Notes: generated by a model from the sequence alone, not told the origin. DNA of 64,000 nucleotides from Scedosporium boydii (GCA_002221725.1 NJFT01000003.1:310001-374000); one strand, 5' to 3'; shown: positions 23,901 through 35,660, counted from the stretch's first letter. Numbers and translations: made by a program.

Positions 23901-24160
23901 AGATGTCACAGTGGCGTCTCGGTAAGGCGCCCCGAAATGTAGAACGGCTAAGTTTCAGCATTGGCCATATCAAGGGATGCAGAATGAAAGCCCTTGAACT
24001 GGTCTAGGCTTCTCTTAGCCTGCTAAGCGAGAGATAGGTCATGGTACCTCGCGTGTTGCGGAGCGATATTATGCGGCTCAACTAATATTCTCGACTCTAA
24101 CGCTACATAGCCTCCCGAATCTCCAGCAGCACCGCAGCCCCCGCGCCCAGTTAAATTATT
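20933..24160. other. Gene-poor 3.2 kb region
   Basis: Only short overlapping ORFs on both strands. One minus-strand stretch (about 21870-22125) resembles the end of a small Cys-containing secreted protein with a frame break. The rest (for example 22538-22795 and 23408-23740 plus) shows nothing recognisable. No terminal inverted repeats or transposase motifs were found. Confidence 0.45.
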
Positions 24161-25000
24161 CTAATGCAAATTTTGCATAATTTTGGCGGCTTCCCTGGCT
24201 TCGCCGACGGTGGTCGCCGCCGCCTCGAAGCCTGCCTCCCACAGATTCCACCGCTCTTCGTTGAATCCCTTCCAGGTCTTCTGGGAAAACTTGCTCCCTG
24301 CTATTCCAGAGTTTCCCGGCATATCCTTTTTCTCCGATGCGAGCTTTCGCAGTGCTTCGCCGGCATAGATGATCCAGAGTGCCGCATTTCTAACCGCTGG
24401 AATGGTGGTGGTACTGCTCTCGGGATTCTCTTCGAAGGCGCTCCTCAGGGCCCAGAGGGCAAAATTTGAAAAGTTAAGAGGATCCTCGTCGTTGCTTAGG
24501 TTTGCGTGAGAAGTGAGACGCGCGAGGAATGCAGTTTTGTTATCCCAGTCTTGGTGGTCCTCGGGGGTTGCTTTCGGGTCGTGGATATCTAGTGGCATCA
24601 AGTCAGGTCAACACTGGTCTACGCCCAGTCTCCAATCTCATGCGCCTGTAGATTGGAGTGAACGAAAGGGACTTGTCATCTTACCCCAGTTCCACAGGTC
24701 TCGAGCAACCCACCCAAAGGTAGGAAGGTCTGCCCATAAAGCACCACCCTCGACAGTTACCTCCTGGCCGGCCGCGCTCTTGACCGGCGACTTGCGCAGG
24801 AGATCAACGAAGTTGACGAGCCTCCCCTGGTCTTCACGCGGGGTCTTGGCCACGACGGCGAAGAGAGAGTTCCACGTCTCCCATACTAAATCGTCTGCTT
24901 TCGACTGGTCTGCAAGGACTTGGTTACTGAGCGACTGCACGATGTTTGGAAGGGTGGTGTCCGAAGACTTGAGAGAGTCAAGGGTAACGGTGGTGGTCAT
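24161..25000 (-). CDS. DUF3632-like hypothetical protein
   Basis: Two exons, 25000-24685 and 24588-24161, across a 96 bp intron (GTAAGA to CACTAG), give 247 aa. The splice restores the junction RDLWNW-DIHDPKATP. The pattern of short helical blocks (an NxLADQSKADDLVWETWNSLF-like N-terminal block, a central W-DLPTFGWVARDLW block, then NKTAFLARLT and NFSNFALWALRSAFE) resembles fungal proteins annotated DUF3632. Function is unknown for that family. No signal peptide or membrane span is seen, so an intracellular protein is likely. The start ATG at 25000 was chosen over an in-frame upstream extension because the extension reads as noncoding. Confidence 0.75.
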
Positions 25001-25847
25001 GTTGGGGATGCGACGAAGAGTGAAACGAGCTGAGTTTGTGGATGCGGTGCGGACAAAGTAAAGTGCGGCGGAACGGAGTAGCATCAAATGAAAGATGAGA
25101 TTAGTGACGCCAATATGTTGGCTTGATCGAAGAGACTCCAGGAACTGCTTGAACGTGGCGAAAAGAGAGCCCTGGTGGATCTCTGATTGATCGAAGCCAC
25201 GGAAACTACGAAGGACCCGCGTAACCCCGCTGATGTCATCTTGATTAGCAGGTGCGCCCCACTCCAAAGTTCACCAAATCAGCTTTCCTCAAACTTCCAT
25301 CAAAGGTTCTTCAAGCAGATCATTGCGGAAGGGTTACATTCTTCCCGACCATCCATAAGCCCCCTGTAGATCTCCCGGAGCTATTGAGGACCAGAAACAC
25401 GGGGCGCGTGTTTCCTTCATCTCAGTCTAGTGGACGGCAGAAATGGCAGTTGGACGATTCGTGCGGCATCCACCCAGCAGCGCCGTAACGATCAACGGGC
25501 CACTAACCTAACCGGGCACCGACATCGATGCTGCTTGGATGTCTCGACATCGGAGGCTCGGAGAGGATTGACACCTGCCAAAATCGGATTTCAAGTTGAT
25601 GGAATTTATTTTCTGATCATCCAATACCGATGTCGCGAGTCAGCAGTCGGCAAGTGCATGCAAGACATCTCATGAATAACGAGAGGCCCTCGTAACCTCA
25701 TTGTCGTGGCCGAGAGGGGAACCACAAGTATAAGAACTCATCTATATCCTGTGTTCTTAACCTTTAGTTAATCTTCTTCGGAAGCCAGTTTGCACATCCG
25801 TAAAACAATATCACCCATCTCTTCTTCCCTTTCAAACCCCCGTCACA
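25001..25847. other. Divergent promoter region of the DUF3632-like and RNase genes
   Basis: About 850 bp between two divergent start codons, with only short ORFs. The final 100 bp before 25848 are CT-rich, typical of a strongly expressed fungal 5' leader. Confidence 0.5.
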
Positions 25848-26322
25848 ATGGTCAGCCTCAAGTCCATCGTCCTTGCCTCCCTCGCCGCTTTCGCGGTCGC
25901 CAACCCCATCGACCTCGACAAGCGCCAGGGCACCGGTGGCATTACCTCCGTCACCTGCGGTAGCAAGACCTACTCCCGCTCTCAGCTCAACTCTGCTACC
26001 AGCAAGGGCTGCAGCCTCTACGCCGCTGGCCAGACCCTCGGCAGCAACAAGTACCCCCACAAGTTCAACAACCGTGAGGGCCTTCCCCTTGCTACCTCGG
26101 GTCCTTACCAGGAGTTCCCCATCCTTTCTTCCGGTGTTTATACTGGCGGTAAGCTTCCCATGACACTGAAAATGTTGAGGGGTTATCTAACGGAGTCCAG
26201 GCTCTCCTGGGGCCGACCGCATCGTCTTCAACCCTAGCTACAACGGCCAGTGTGTCTATGTTGGCGCCATCACTCATACCGGTGCCTCTGGCAACAACTT
26301 TGTTTCCTGCAGGACCAACTAA
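25848..26322 (+). CDS. Secreted guanyl-specific ribonuclease, RNase N1/T1 family
   Basis: Two exons, 25848-26148 and 26201-26322, around a 52 bp intron, give a 140 aa precursor. It has a signal peptide (about 1-19), a short propeptide ending in a Kex2-type Lys-Arg (25-26), and a mature enzyme of about 114 aa. The RNase T1 catalytic set appears conserved: H71 (YPHKF), E89 (YQEFPI), R107 (ADRIVF) and H126 (ITHTG). Four Cys (37, 55, 118, 137) can form two disulfides. It would cleave single-stranded RNA 3' of guanosine outside the cell, for phosphate or nucleotide scavenging. The length matches T1-type enzymes rather than the longer ribotoxins. Codon use is strongly C-biased, suggesting high expression. 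Confidence 0.95.
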
Positions 26323-27244
26323 AGGCAAGGATTGCCCTTACTGGTCGCGAAACCCCGTCAGAACAGCCCCGGATTCTTGGATAAGACGTAGCTCGATCTT
26401 GTAAATAGGACCCAATTATGACGGTGAAGAAGGGGATGCATTCTGTCACTGGCAGTATGAGATGAGAATAGTTTTACTCTGTATATATTTGGACATGTTC
26501 TCTGATTTGTGCGTAATTGAAACACAGCCAGGTTCTGTCTGGTAAAGGTTGAATACATTGATTGATCTCAACGGGACATAATCCGCCGTTACATTGCCCC
26601 ACGGGCACCCGGATCTTGACGTAACCACCCTGATAGACCATCCCACTTAATGAGCCTGCATCTTTCCCGTTGCCTGCGCGTCACCGAGTACTTCAGCCCT
26701 AGTTAACAAATTACCATCGGCACCCTGGTCCTAATGTGCGGAAGGTGGGTGGATTCGGGTAGGGAGAACCAAAGCAGCCTGGTGAACAACGTGCTGCGAT
26801 CTGTGGGCGAGGGCATGCGAACCCGTGGAGGGACCTTTTGTCATAGGTTCACTTTTCCATGTTAGCTTTGAGCCTTCCAAAAAAAGAAAAGCCCATAGAT
26901 AGCGAGACAATTCCTGTGACAAATGAAATCATCACGCATGTACGAAGTTGTATCGATCTATTTGGGCCATCATGAAAACTAACCAAAGCGACGGCGCCAA
27001 AAACAACCGCAACACGTTTTAATCAGTTGATAATTTACATCTTGTAGGGTATCAGGCTTGGCTAAGTGGGTGACTTGTTTCTCATCTAGTAGCTGCCAAC
27101 ACTAACCTACCAGTCCTCGACCATGGTCCCTCCGAGGGACGTCGCATGGAGCTGAGCACAAGGGAGACGAAACGATAATTGCCTCCTCAGTACTTTTACT
27201 TAACTTTATTTCTCTTGCAGTTGTGCATCGCCGAGCACCCACCG
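26323..27244. other. Intergenic region between convergent RNase and permease genes
   Basis: No convincing gene. Short ORFs at 26358-26646 minus and 26731-26922 minus lack domains. The region should contain both 3' UTRs. Confidence 0.45.
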
Positions 27245-29033
27245 CTAGAGCACGTATCTGAAATACGGATTTTCCTTGTCCGTCAAGTCCATAAACGCCA
27301 GCTTAGCCCTCTCGGATTCGTCCACGGCGACGGCCTCCCTCTTCTTATTCTCCGACCACAGAACGAAGTAAAGAGCAACAGAGGCGACGATACAAATGAT
27401 ATAGCTATGAGCCTGCCCGTTAGCATATATTACTTTGCTTCGAACCCTGGTGCTAGGGACTCACCAGATGATCAGGCCAAGCCAAAGCTCTGGGTAATGG
27501 TCTGCCTTGGATTGGGACTTGACGAGCTGAGGTCCCACGATGTTTCCTTGAATGTTTTGTTAGTTCTGTCCTATTGGTGCCAAGCGATGCATTTTCGCAC
27601 GTACCAACACAGTAGGCCACGAAAATAGTAGCAGCCATGAAGCTCTTCTTAGTGTGCCCCGCCACATTTGACATTCCAACGGTGATAATCAAACTGACAG
27701 TGCCGCCGAAAAAGCCAGTGATAGAATACCCAACAACGGGGGCAGCGGCATGGTAGGTCCATTCGCTCTTCCATATTATAGCACAACCGGCCATGACGGG
27801 TAGGCAGGTTAGGATGAGCATAATAATCCGGATATTAGAGAACTTGGAGCCGAGATAACCTGTCGCGAGGATGACGATAAAGCAAAGACCGCCAAGAGGG
27901 AACTGGAATAGGATCGATTGGAGGGTGTTCCAGCCAAACGTGCTAACAATGAGAGGGCCAAAGCCGCTGACAGCTCCGTTCATGGTATATCTGTGCGCAG
28001 GATGGTCAGCCTCAAGATCCGCCACCTAGCATATTTATTTTAGTTGATAAGAGGAAGAACTTACGCTGCTGCCATCATTATCGCAATGAGCCAGACCTTA
28101 ATGTCTAGAACCGCCTCTTTTAGCTGGTTCGTCTTGAATTTTGTACACCGCACTCCAGTCTGGCCGTGTCTCAGCCTCTCGACGGCAGCGAACCGTTCCT
28201 CTTTCGTGAGAAACCAGGCAGACACGGGCGAGTTCGGGATGACGAAGCAGAAAAGTCCAAACAGGAAAGTTAGGGACCCCGCAAGGAGGTATATGTACTG
28301 CCACGGCTTGAGGCCTCCCCCCTTTATCTGGGCAAATCCATAATTCAAGGCACCTCCAATAATGGTGAACAGTCCAGTGCTGCTGAACCACCAACTCTGA
28401 CGCAGTGACTGCTCAGCCTGTGTGTAGTACCCGGAGACGATACACATGAAACCTGTGGGGATGATGCTCTCGACGAAACCGAGGAAGAAACGCTGGATGA
28501 ACAAGCCCTGGTAAGACGTTACGCCGGCCGTCGAGAGACAAATGGCAGACCAGACGATTACCACGCCGCCGAGTATGCGACCGATATCGAACCGCTGCAG
28601 GGCATAGGTCATTGGGTAGAGGCCAGCGAGCATACCAAAGTAGAAGAGAGATGTCGCCCAGCTAAGGCGAGAAGTATCAACTGTGGGTGGTGTTGTGGAT
28701 TTGTCGACGACAGCCAGTTGGAGATCGCCAGTCATGCCGAATAGCACGGCCGAGCCTAGGATAGCTTTGTCATAGTAGACGAGTCCGTCTGTAAAATGTG
28801 TTAATTTATTCGTCCAGAAAGTGAAAGAAAGTTTTCTGGGACGTACATCCGACGATCATGGCGGGGATAAGAAACCAATCCGTCTTGCGCACCGCTCGCG
28901 CCGCGGTGACAGGATCAATCTCATTTTGCTGGTCGCCAACCATGGCGATAGCTTCATCCTTGTCGCGATCGAATCTCCCCGGAACGCCATCTTCGGCTTC
29001 ACTTGGCCTGACAGCAGCACTTTCAACTGTCAT
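27245..29033 (-). CDS. MFS permease, Dal5/allantoate-type anion:cation symporter family
   Basis: Five exons on the minus strand: 29033-28847, 28788-28065, 27990-27605, 27546-27465 and 27404-27245, with introns of 58-74 bp. They encode 512 aa. The N-terminal tail is hydrophilic and acidic. Membrane segments begin at WFLIPAMIVG and end near YIICIVASVALYFVLW; the predicted fold is the 12-helix MFS. Family-typical stretches are GYGLVYYDKAILG, the RFFLGFVES loop, a central hydrophilic loop with ERFAAVERLRHGQTG, NGAVSGFGPLIVSTFG, and the C-terminal LTDKENPYFRYVL seen in many Dal5-like carriers. Substrates in this family include allantoate, ureidosuccinate, nicotinate, pantothenate and biotin; which applies here cannot be read. 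The last intron acceptor (CATAG) was chosen for frame. Confidence 0.92.
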
Positions 29034-30686
29034 CTTGAAATGTGACGATATGTACGATCAACTTGGAGGGCCGTTGTGACTCTGCCAGGCACAGTCATTA
29101 TAAACTACTGAAGCCCCGCACCGTCGCTCCGGTACGGCAGATTAATCTTCGAAGAATTTTCTCGCCTACGCGAATTGCACTAGAGGAACAGACTAGTTCC
29201 CAACAGCGGGTCCCAATGGAACCATAGTGACAGACTGACAGCGACAGAAGTGGTAATGATTGGTTCAAGTGCTACCTCTGCCCCCAATCGATAACTCTTT
29301 TTGGACGTTCCTGAGCCGAAGATTTTTAAAGTGGCAGATTTTGACAGCTTCGGATTATGCGCGGAGCTTAGAGGCGTGGGGGGAAGGGGTGTTGGTTGCC
29401 CATGGGTTTGACTAAAAAATGCCGCTTGCTGGAACAGGAGCTACTTTTCTTGGAGCTACATAGTTTGGCAAGAAATCCCGGGACCGATCGACAAGTTCAA
29501 CCACACAGCACTCTGTGCAAATATCGCCTTCGGGGATAACAAGTGCGATGTTGAAATTTCAATGCTCCAGAATCGGTAGACCTCGCCTCGACCCCATGCT
29601 CCGGTGGTTTTTGCAACCATAAACGTGCCTAGGAGACGGCCTTGTCCCACGAGCTCACGTCTACCGCGTCCTCACAGGCTCCCTTCTAAGCAGAAAAGGA
29701 TGCTACCCTCTTCGCTATCTTCTAGCCGGGTTGTGGTTGGTCCTGATGACACGAGTGCTGTGGGTGAAGACTGGGCAGTGGAGGGTGTCTCTGGAACTTT
29801 TTGTAATACTTCCGAGGGAAATACTGGCTTCATTTATTAGGAGTTTCTGGTCACGCTTTGCGCATATCGGGAACGGAAGTCGAAAGCAGCATCCTTGATC
29901 ACTTATTAGGTCAAAATTGCTACCTATGTATGCCGTGGCCGTTAGCCAAATTGGTGACTGCAGCAGGAAGACCTCAGACAACTTTACGGGAAGATAGCAG
30001 GAAGCCAATTCTCCTTTACGCTAAATATACTGAGATGGGCCAGTGTGGTCTGGTCACGGCGTCACAGATAAAAGGAGAAATTAAAAATAAAAGCAGTTGG
30101 GCTAACGATCATCAGCTAGAACTCCCAGAAAGCCCCTGCAAGCTCTCTGCGAGAATTGTCCGATTGCCCGTGGATTTCTGTGGCGCCTATGCTCTTCGTC
30201 CATCGGCTTCTCGCAACCCTTGCTAGGGAATCTTCTTGCTCATGACGGCTAGGAGAGTATCTGATGTGTGACGTCGCAGAGTGGATTTCTCCTAGAAGGC
30301 CCTAGTTGAGCTGGAGTCCTGGCTGGGACGAGGCGGGAGTGTCCTACATTATGTATTCGCATTCTCTGGGAACGGGAAGCCGTCCGGGCTTACAGCACCT
30401 GCGCATTCCAGACATACCATGCTCTCCGCCGATTGTTCTTGGTGTAGTTGACGATTTGAGATCTGTCCGTTGCCGGGTTTGCTCTACTCTATTGGAAGAG
30501 CTCCTCCAGCGAATGCTAACTAGTCAACAATATATGGAATCTTGAAGAAGTTGATGTCGAGTCTACATATAGGTGTTACCTTCGGGTCAAAAATGGAGAA
30601 AACGGGGTTTGGCAGGTTCGGGCAGCGGAAACAACACCAATCTGGCCTACCAAGGTTTAACGTTTCATCAAACCATCCGAGTTTTA
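29034..30686. other. Intergenic region upstream of the permease gene
   Basis: It contains the permease promoter. Open stretches at 29456-30226 on both strands and 30306-30545 plus have no recognisable domain, signal peptide or splice context. Confidence 0.45.
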
Positions 30687-30995
30687 TTAACTGAGCACTG
30701 TAATGCCGTCACCAATCCTCAAGTTTGCGAGCCACCGCCAGCCCCGTTCGGTCCAGTTTCCCTCTTCATCGGCCTCTACCATGGCCTCTAAGATAACCTT
30801 CCCTTTCTCTGCGTCCTCCGGATTCCACGGCTTAAGCCCCATGGAAATCATGAAATTGGTCCAGCCGCCGTATGACTTGACAATCTTGCGTTAGGCGTCG
30901 CTCGGGGGGGCTCTAAAAGTCGAATATTAGCGGTTAGTTCCTCTTCTTGAGGGAAGCGGGGGATTCAACCTACGAAGACCTTCTGAAGCTGGCAT
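30687..30995 (-). pseudogene. Small conserved-looking gene interrupted by one stop codon
   Basis: Two exons, 30995-30970 and 30912-30687, join across a 57 bp intron (weak GTTGAA donor, TTTTAG acceptor). They read as about 83 codons with a single in-frame TAA at 30893-30891 (codon 16). Before it the frame reads MPASEGLRRAPPSDA; after it RKIVKSYGGWTNFMISMGL and a Trp-rich C-terminus ending at a second stop (30689-30687). The composition on both sides looks protein-like, and I recall similar small fungal proteins with a SYGGWTNFM core, function unknown. One substitution (for example CAA to TAA) would explain the break. A missed splice site or a sequencing error are alternatives. Confidence 0.6.
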
Positions 30996-31256
30996 CTTTG
31001 CAGGATATATTGCACTCGCGTGTTACGCCAATATTAAGTCGTGTCTGTGATAGATGAGAATGCGTCGTATTGGAAAAGTGAATGATTCTCCCAAATTCTA
31101 ATTGACAAAAGGGACAGGCCCTGGAGTTCCTCATTGTCTCCTCCTAAAATCTTAAAAGGGGGAATTGCCTTATGTCAGCGGCCTATTCTGGCAGGCCATC
31201 GTGCACAGGTCCCTCTCGCCGTTTCCAGTTCACGATTTTCTCAATCAGTCACCATC

Positions 31257-32328
31257 TCATCCCTCCATCTTTAACCAGGAGGCGATTTTCCCTGAAACAA
31301 CATTTTTCAAGTCTCGAAGGCCGAATCCTTGATCCCAGCCCTTTCCTGATTGAATCTGGTTCCGGATTCGATAGAAGATGGATCCCTATACAGATTGGGC
31401 AGTGAGCATGGATGGAACGATCACTCACTCCATTGCTTGGCTAAAGAACAGCGCCTGCGTGCAAAGGGATTCACCTACGTCATAAACTTGGCGGAGATCG
31501 TCCTTATACACCTTTCCATCCTTCTGTATTAAGAGCCACGTTGTTCCCAGTTCGAAGATCGCTGCCGCCGACTAAGTTTCCATCCTGTTAATATTCGAAG
31601 ATCAAGTAAAGCCAAATCAGGAATATTACTCACCCCAAATACATCCAGGACATCTCGGTTTGCACTCATCATTTGGGACAAATCGTGTAGGGAGAGCCCA
31701 CCGTCTTGATCGTGATCCCACTTTGCGAACGTGTTGTCGAAAATCTCGCCGACGAAACGTCCTTCGCTATCATAAATCCCCGTGCTCGAACCATGCTGGA
31801 AGGGGGTTGTGTCAGTTTCATCAACATACACGAGTAAATCATCCAACCTCGTACCTTTGCTTTATATACACCATGCACGTAGACTCTGAATAGGGGATCG
31901 GGTATGAAGGAGTAAGCAAGCCGGGTGGGATACGAGAAAGCGCCGTTGATGATGATCATGGCGAGGATGGAGAATAGGAGATTGAAACCGAGTTCACGAA
32001 ACCCTCGGTACGTGTCCCAGGGGGCTATTATGCCATCGCCATCGGAATCCCAGAATCGGATATGCTGCTCCAAGACAGTCTACCGTTTATCACTTCGTTA
32101 GCATGGCTCGGCGAACGCTAGATCCTGGCCTGAAACGAAGAGAGTGAAAACCCCACATACATAGTCGTCTTGACCACGCATCTTTTCTGGATTGGTTTCT
32201 TCGTTAGCTGGGTGCGAGGATGCCAGCTTCACACCGTTTCCTCCCGGACTTGTCCTGTTGAGCCGAGCCACGATTGGGGGGCTTGGGGCGGCTTTTGTGG
32301 CGCCATTTTGACCTTTCGAACCGGACAT
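31257..32328 (-). CDS. Caleosin (lipid-droplet calcium-binding peroxygenase)
   Basis: Five exons on the minus strand: 32328-32161, 32079-31855, 31795-31634, 31571-31479 and 31385-31257, giving 258 aa. After a hydrophilic N-terminus, an EF-hand loop is seen at 67-78 (DSDGDGIIAPWD). A hydrophobic hairpin follows (FNLLFSILAMIIINGAFSYP), expected to insert in the lipid-droplet or ER monolayer. Two His residues expected to coordinate haem are H62 (just before the EF-hand) and H132 (start of exon 3). The C-terminal conserved block GTTWLLIQKDGKVYKDDLRQVYD continues, after the last intron, into GSIFYRIRNQ. Caleosins are haem peroxygenases acting on fatty-acid hydroperoxides in oxylipin metabolism. 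The final exon was recovered by splicing; without it the protein would end early. Confidence 0.92.
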
Positions 32329-33626
32329 GGAGAAGAGATACGACTATAAGTTGATGAATGGGACAATTCGACGTTTGTGAACAATGTTAGACCAGTGGCA
32401 ATCTGTATAGGTTTACACGACACATGTGTTGGACATCTTGTGTTGGAGACCAAAGCCAAAGAGACCAAGTCGTTGCATCGTCGTCAGCAAAGGCGACTAT
32501 CATTTAAATACCAGTTGCTTCCAGCAATCACATGCCAAACAGGAGAATCGGTCGGACTTCCTGTCTGCAAGGGAGGAAAGTTTGATGGTGTTTAAACCGT
32601 GTTAGATGTAACCCTAGAACTCAATGCGACCGGGTGGCTCATGAACAGAGTTTATAATGGGGAACACTACGTATCCATGTAGTCATGAATCCGAGTTGTG
32701 ACGCAACAGCCCGTATTGGACAGCGATGACAGATCGCTTCGCCGACGCCAAGGAACTGTAAGAGGAATTGGAATGGGAGATGGCCTGTTACTTTGAAGGG
32801 AATTAAGGACCTATCCGTCCCCGTATGGACTAATATTCCGAGGAGAAGTCAGGACCTCGGACAACGATACTAGCAAGAGCCTCTGACTTTGAACTATGGC
32901 AAACTGTACACACCCCTGGGCTAGGGGCAGCGGGAGCTATATGGGGCCATTGGTCTTGGTATTACCAGTTTATGACAGTAAGCTAATGTTGACTTAGGTA
33001 TCGAATATGGACATGTCAGTCTCTTGGATGTCCGATAGTGAACCTAGACAATATGACCACGCCTTAGAGTCAACTCCCCAGAAGCGTGCCAGAGACGCTA
33101 CAACTTCAGTATTGCATCAGCCTCGATATTAAAGCTAATACTACCGAGGCCTTTCTTTTCGCCCAGGTACACACCGATCCTCTATCGTCACGATCCAGGG
33201 CATCAATAAGTCTTTGTTTCCCATGGCGAAGAAAGAGGCAGCTTGTATCTATTCACACTGCCTCTTCCTCTATGTCTTCTTTATTCCTAGTTGTGCCTAC
33301 TATCAATATGTCTGTACGTGACTCTTTGATTCCTGCATGGGTCAGGCACAAGATCCCACCACTTCATGACGATACCTACCAGGGACTTTTCGCGAAGAGA
33401 TCACAACTCTCTGAATCTCTGTGGACAGCTCTTTCTGGAATGGAAAGACTCATTGCTTGCCCTACTGGCTCCACAAGGACTCCTGTCAATGGAGGGCTCA
33501 AATTGAAAACAGAAAACCTCTCCTCCTTTTTTCTTCAATACTTCATCTCGATCTCTTGGTGGCAAGTCCCAGTCCCCAATCCTTTCTATTCCATACTTTT
33601 CTGTCCTCGTTAATCGCGTCGAAAGT
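32329..33626. other. Divergent promoter region between caleosin and the F-box-like gene
   Basis: A long ORF at 33086-33613 plus runs up to the next gene but shows no domain and is biased by pyrimidine-rich sequence; it is more likely 5' leader. No RNA gene or repeat was recognised. Confidence 0.45.
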
Positions 33627-34586
33627 ATGGAGCCTGCCTTTGGCACCGAAATCGCTCTTCAAGCGAAGCCCGATCAAAAGCGCAAGGGCAAAAGCAAGCG
33701 TAAGGGCAAACACAAGCGTAAGGCCGTCCGCGTCAAGCGGCGTGCCTCTCTCCAGAAGATGCCACACGAAATCCTCCTTCTCATCACCAAGGATCTTCCT
33801 CTCGCCACCAAGCTCTCCCTCTCGGAGACCTGCAGAACATTCCGCAATTTCCTTCGTGACGATTCTCTTGAACAAGCGCGTGGGCTCGTTGGATTCGACG
33901 CCCTGAGGCTCCTGGACGGTCTTGCTCGTAACCGACCCGACCACGTCACTTGCGCAGTTTGTTTCCGACTTCATCGAGTGAACGAGCACGACCTTCCAAC
34001 CGCCAACAACACCGACAGGTGCGATTCTTCGCAACTGTGCAGAATTCAAACTAATTTCCGCATCCTTTATAATCCGACATACCAGCAGGTTCAGTTAGCC
34101 TTGAAGTATCGACGTCTCGGCATTGTCCATGAATCTTACCTGAGCAATCTCATGAAGAGATACTCCACCAAGCGCTTCTTCACTCTCTTGGCTGCTAATT
34201 CTGTCCAAGTAAAATTCATGGCCAAGCCCAAGATTGTCAACGGTCGGTATCTCCTCTATACCTATTGGAGGCTTACCGGCAACGTCGACAACGACCGTGA
34301 CCTGCTCTACTCGTTCCACAACTTTGGAGTCTGCCCCCATCAGAGGATGGGCATGTCTGCTCCGTCCAGCCATCGTTTTCGCCGTACCGTTGACCTTGTC
34401 TCCACCTTTCCGATCTACACTCTGGGTAGCTGCTGCCCGTTCTGCCCCACGGATTTCTGCGTCGAACATACAAAGGGACGATTTCTGATCCAGATTTGGC
34501 AGAACTTGGGCTCTGAGGATGATCTTCGTGATGGCCCTTGGGGCATCCACTGGTTGCGGTTTGTTAAAATCCGCGGTCAGGAGTAG
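33627..34586 (+). CDS. F-box-like domain protein
   Basis: Single exon, 319 aa. A strongly basic N-terminus (KRKGKSKRKGKHKRK) resembles a nuclear signal. An F-box-like segment starts near residue 44 (KMPHEILLLITKDLPLATKL, then LSETCRTFRNFL). The remainder carries paired cysteines (TCAVCFRLH, CDSSQLC, SCCPFCPTDFC) that could bind zinc, and a Tyr/Arg-rich region. Fungal genomes hold many such F-box proteins, presumed substrate receptors of SCF ubiquitin ligases. The substrate is unknown. A strong intron signature lies downstream at 34763-34862, perhaps in the 3' UTR. Confidence 0.75.
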   Translation: MEPAFGTEIALQAKPDQKRKGKSKRKGKHKRKAVRVKRRASLQKMPHEILLLITKDLPLATKLSLSETCRTFRNFLRDDSLEQARGLVGFDALRLLDGLARNRPDHVTCAVCFRLHRVNEHDLPTANNTDRCDSSQLCRIQTNFRILYNPTYQQVQLALKYRRLGIVHESYLSNLMKRYSTKRFFTLLAANSVQVKFMAKPKIVNGRYLLYTYWRLTGNVDNDRDLLYSFHNFGVCPHQRMGMSAPSSHRFRRTVDLVSTFPIYTLGSCCPFCPTDFCVEHTKGRFLIQIWQNLGSEDDLRDGPWGIHWLRFVKIRGQE

Positions 34587-35297
34587 GAGGAGATCGTCGG
34601 AGCCCCCAACCTGTCTTATGGTATCGAGGCCATGTACAATAGCCGTTAGAGCATCACCCCATCGTCGGCGAGCAAGCGGTCCACTCTTCCGGCTTGTCTC
34701 CTTTCGTTCAGCTTCCGGATTTGACGGTTAAGCTCTCAAGCATGGCCAAAATGAAGCGCGTGGTAAGTACATCGATTGATTCTTGAAGCCTTGGGACAAA
34801 CCTCCCGTTTCCTTCCCGGATTACTTGCGCTCATCCCCTGCTAACTAATAATATCTGCAAAGCAATTCACATCGTCCCTCACTCTATTCTGTTTTTTTTT
34901 TTCAATCGATTCCCACAAGGGAGCCTCGGCCAACCTGGCACCCCAGTAAGAGTGGATAAAATAACCCAGAAAAGGACTCAGCGAATGCTGGAAGATGCTT
35001 CCTTGCATCTAGTTTCTTCATACATTCTTCACACTATAGTAGTTCTATAGTAAATACGCCTTGAATGTCGAAGTGTTCGCCCGTCCCCCGCTTGTTGCGT
35101 TTCTCTTCTCTCAACCGCCCCTATGTCTTAATGCTTGTAAACACGGCCCATTCTCAACCCACGAGCTGCTTGTATTCCTTGATGAACAGGATCCTTCCAT
35201 CCCTGGCAAGACGTTGACCGCCCACTAACTGGTCGGCAGGGCAGAAATTAATCGTGCTCGATATGCTCTCGCCGATCCGCAGTCGACTTTTAGGCTC

Positions 35298-35550
35298 TCA
35301 GTCACCATTCCTGGTCATCAGTTCGCTTAGGAAGAGGCTAGGAGAAAACCTGTGACTTCTTTCTAATATCCAATATTGGCAGGCCATCATGACCACCTCC
35401 TTGGTGTTTCTCTTGCTACCGGTAGGCACGACAATATCTGGATGCACTCCTGTACGAGCGATGATATCGTTGCTAACTAGAGTCCGAGGGTCAAGAGGCC
35501 CATACACAAAGATACAGTAATTGGCTCGTGCTAAGCACATCTTCAACTTT
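35298..35550 (-). pseudogene. Gene relic, C-terminal fragment of an unknown protein (copy 1)
   Basis: The minus frame reads from KMCLARANYCIFVYGPLD to FSPSLFLSELMTRNGD without a plausible N-terminus; upstream the frame is broken by stops. A diverged copy on the same strand lies at about 48880-49140, sharing CLARA at one end and SPSL-L-LM-NG at the other. Presence as two decayed fragments suggests relics of one gene family. The family was not recognised. Confidence 0.45.
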
Positions 35551-35615
35551 TCGTAGTTCTCATATAGTATACTACTTTGGCATATCCGCCGTGTAGCCTC
35601 TTAGCAAGGCAGTGC

Positions 35616-35660
35616 GACGGATAATTTAGCGACGGATAATTTAGCGACGGATAATTTAGC
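35616..35660. repeat. 15 bp tandem repeat, three perfect copies
   Basis: The unit GACGGATAATTTAGC is repeated at 35616-35630, 35631-35645 and 35646-35660. It sits at the broken upstream edge of the minus-strand relic. Confidence 0.95.

Noticed and set aside
20933..24160. Transposon in the gene-poor region
   Set aside because: No terminal inverted repeats, target-site duplication or transposase motif could be found by eye.
24638..25267. Upstream extension of the DUF3632-like protein beyond 25000
   Set aside because: The added residues do not resemble the family's start, and the ATG at 25000 begins the conserved part.
33086..33613. 175 aa ORF before the F-box-like gene
   Set aside because: No domain, pyrimidine-driven composition, and it ends at the next gene's leader; more likely 5' UTR.
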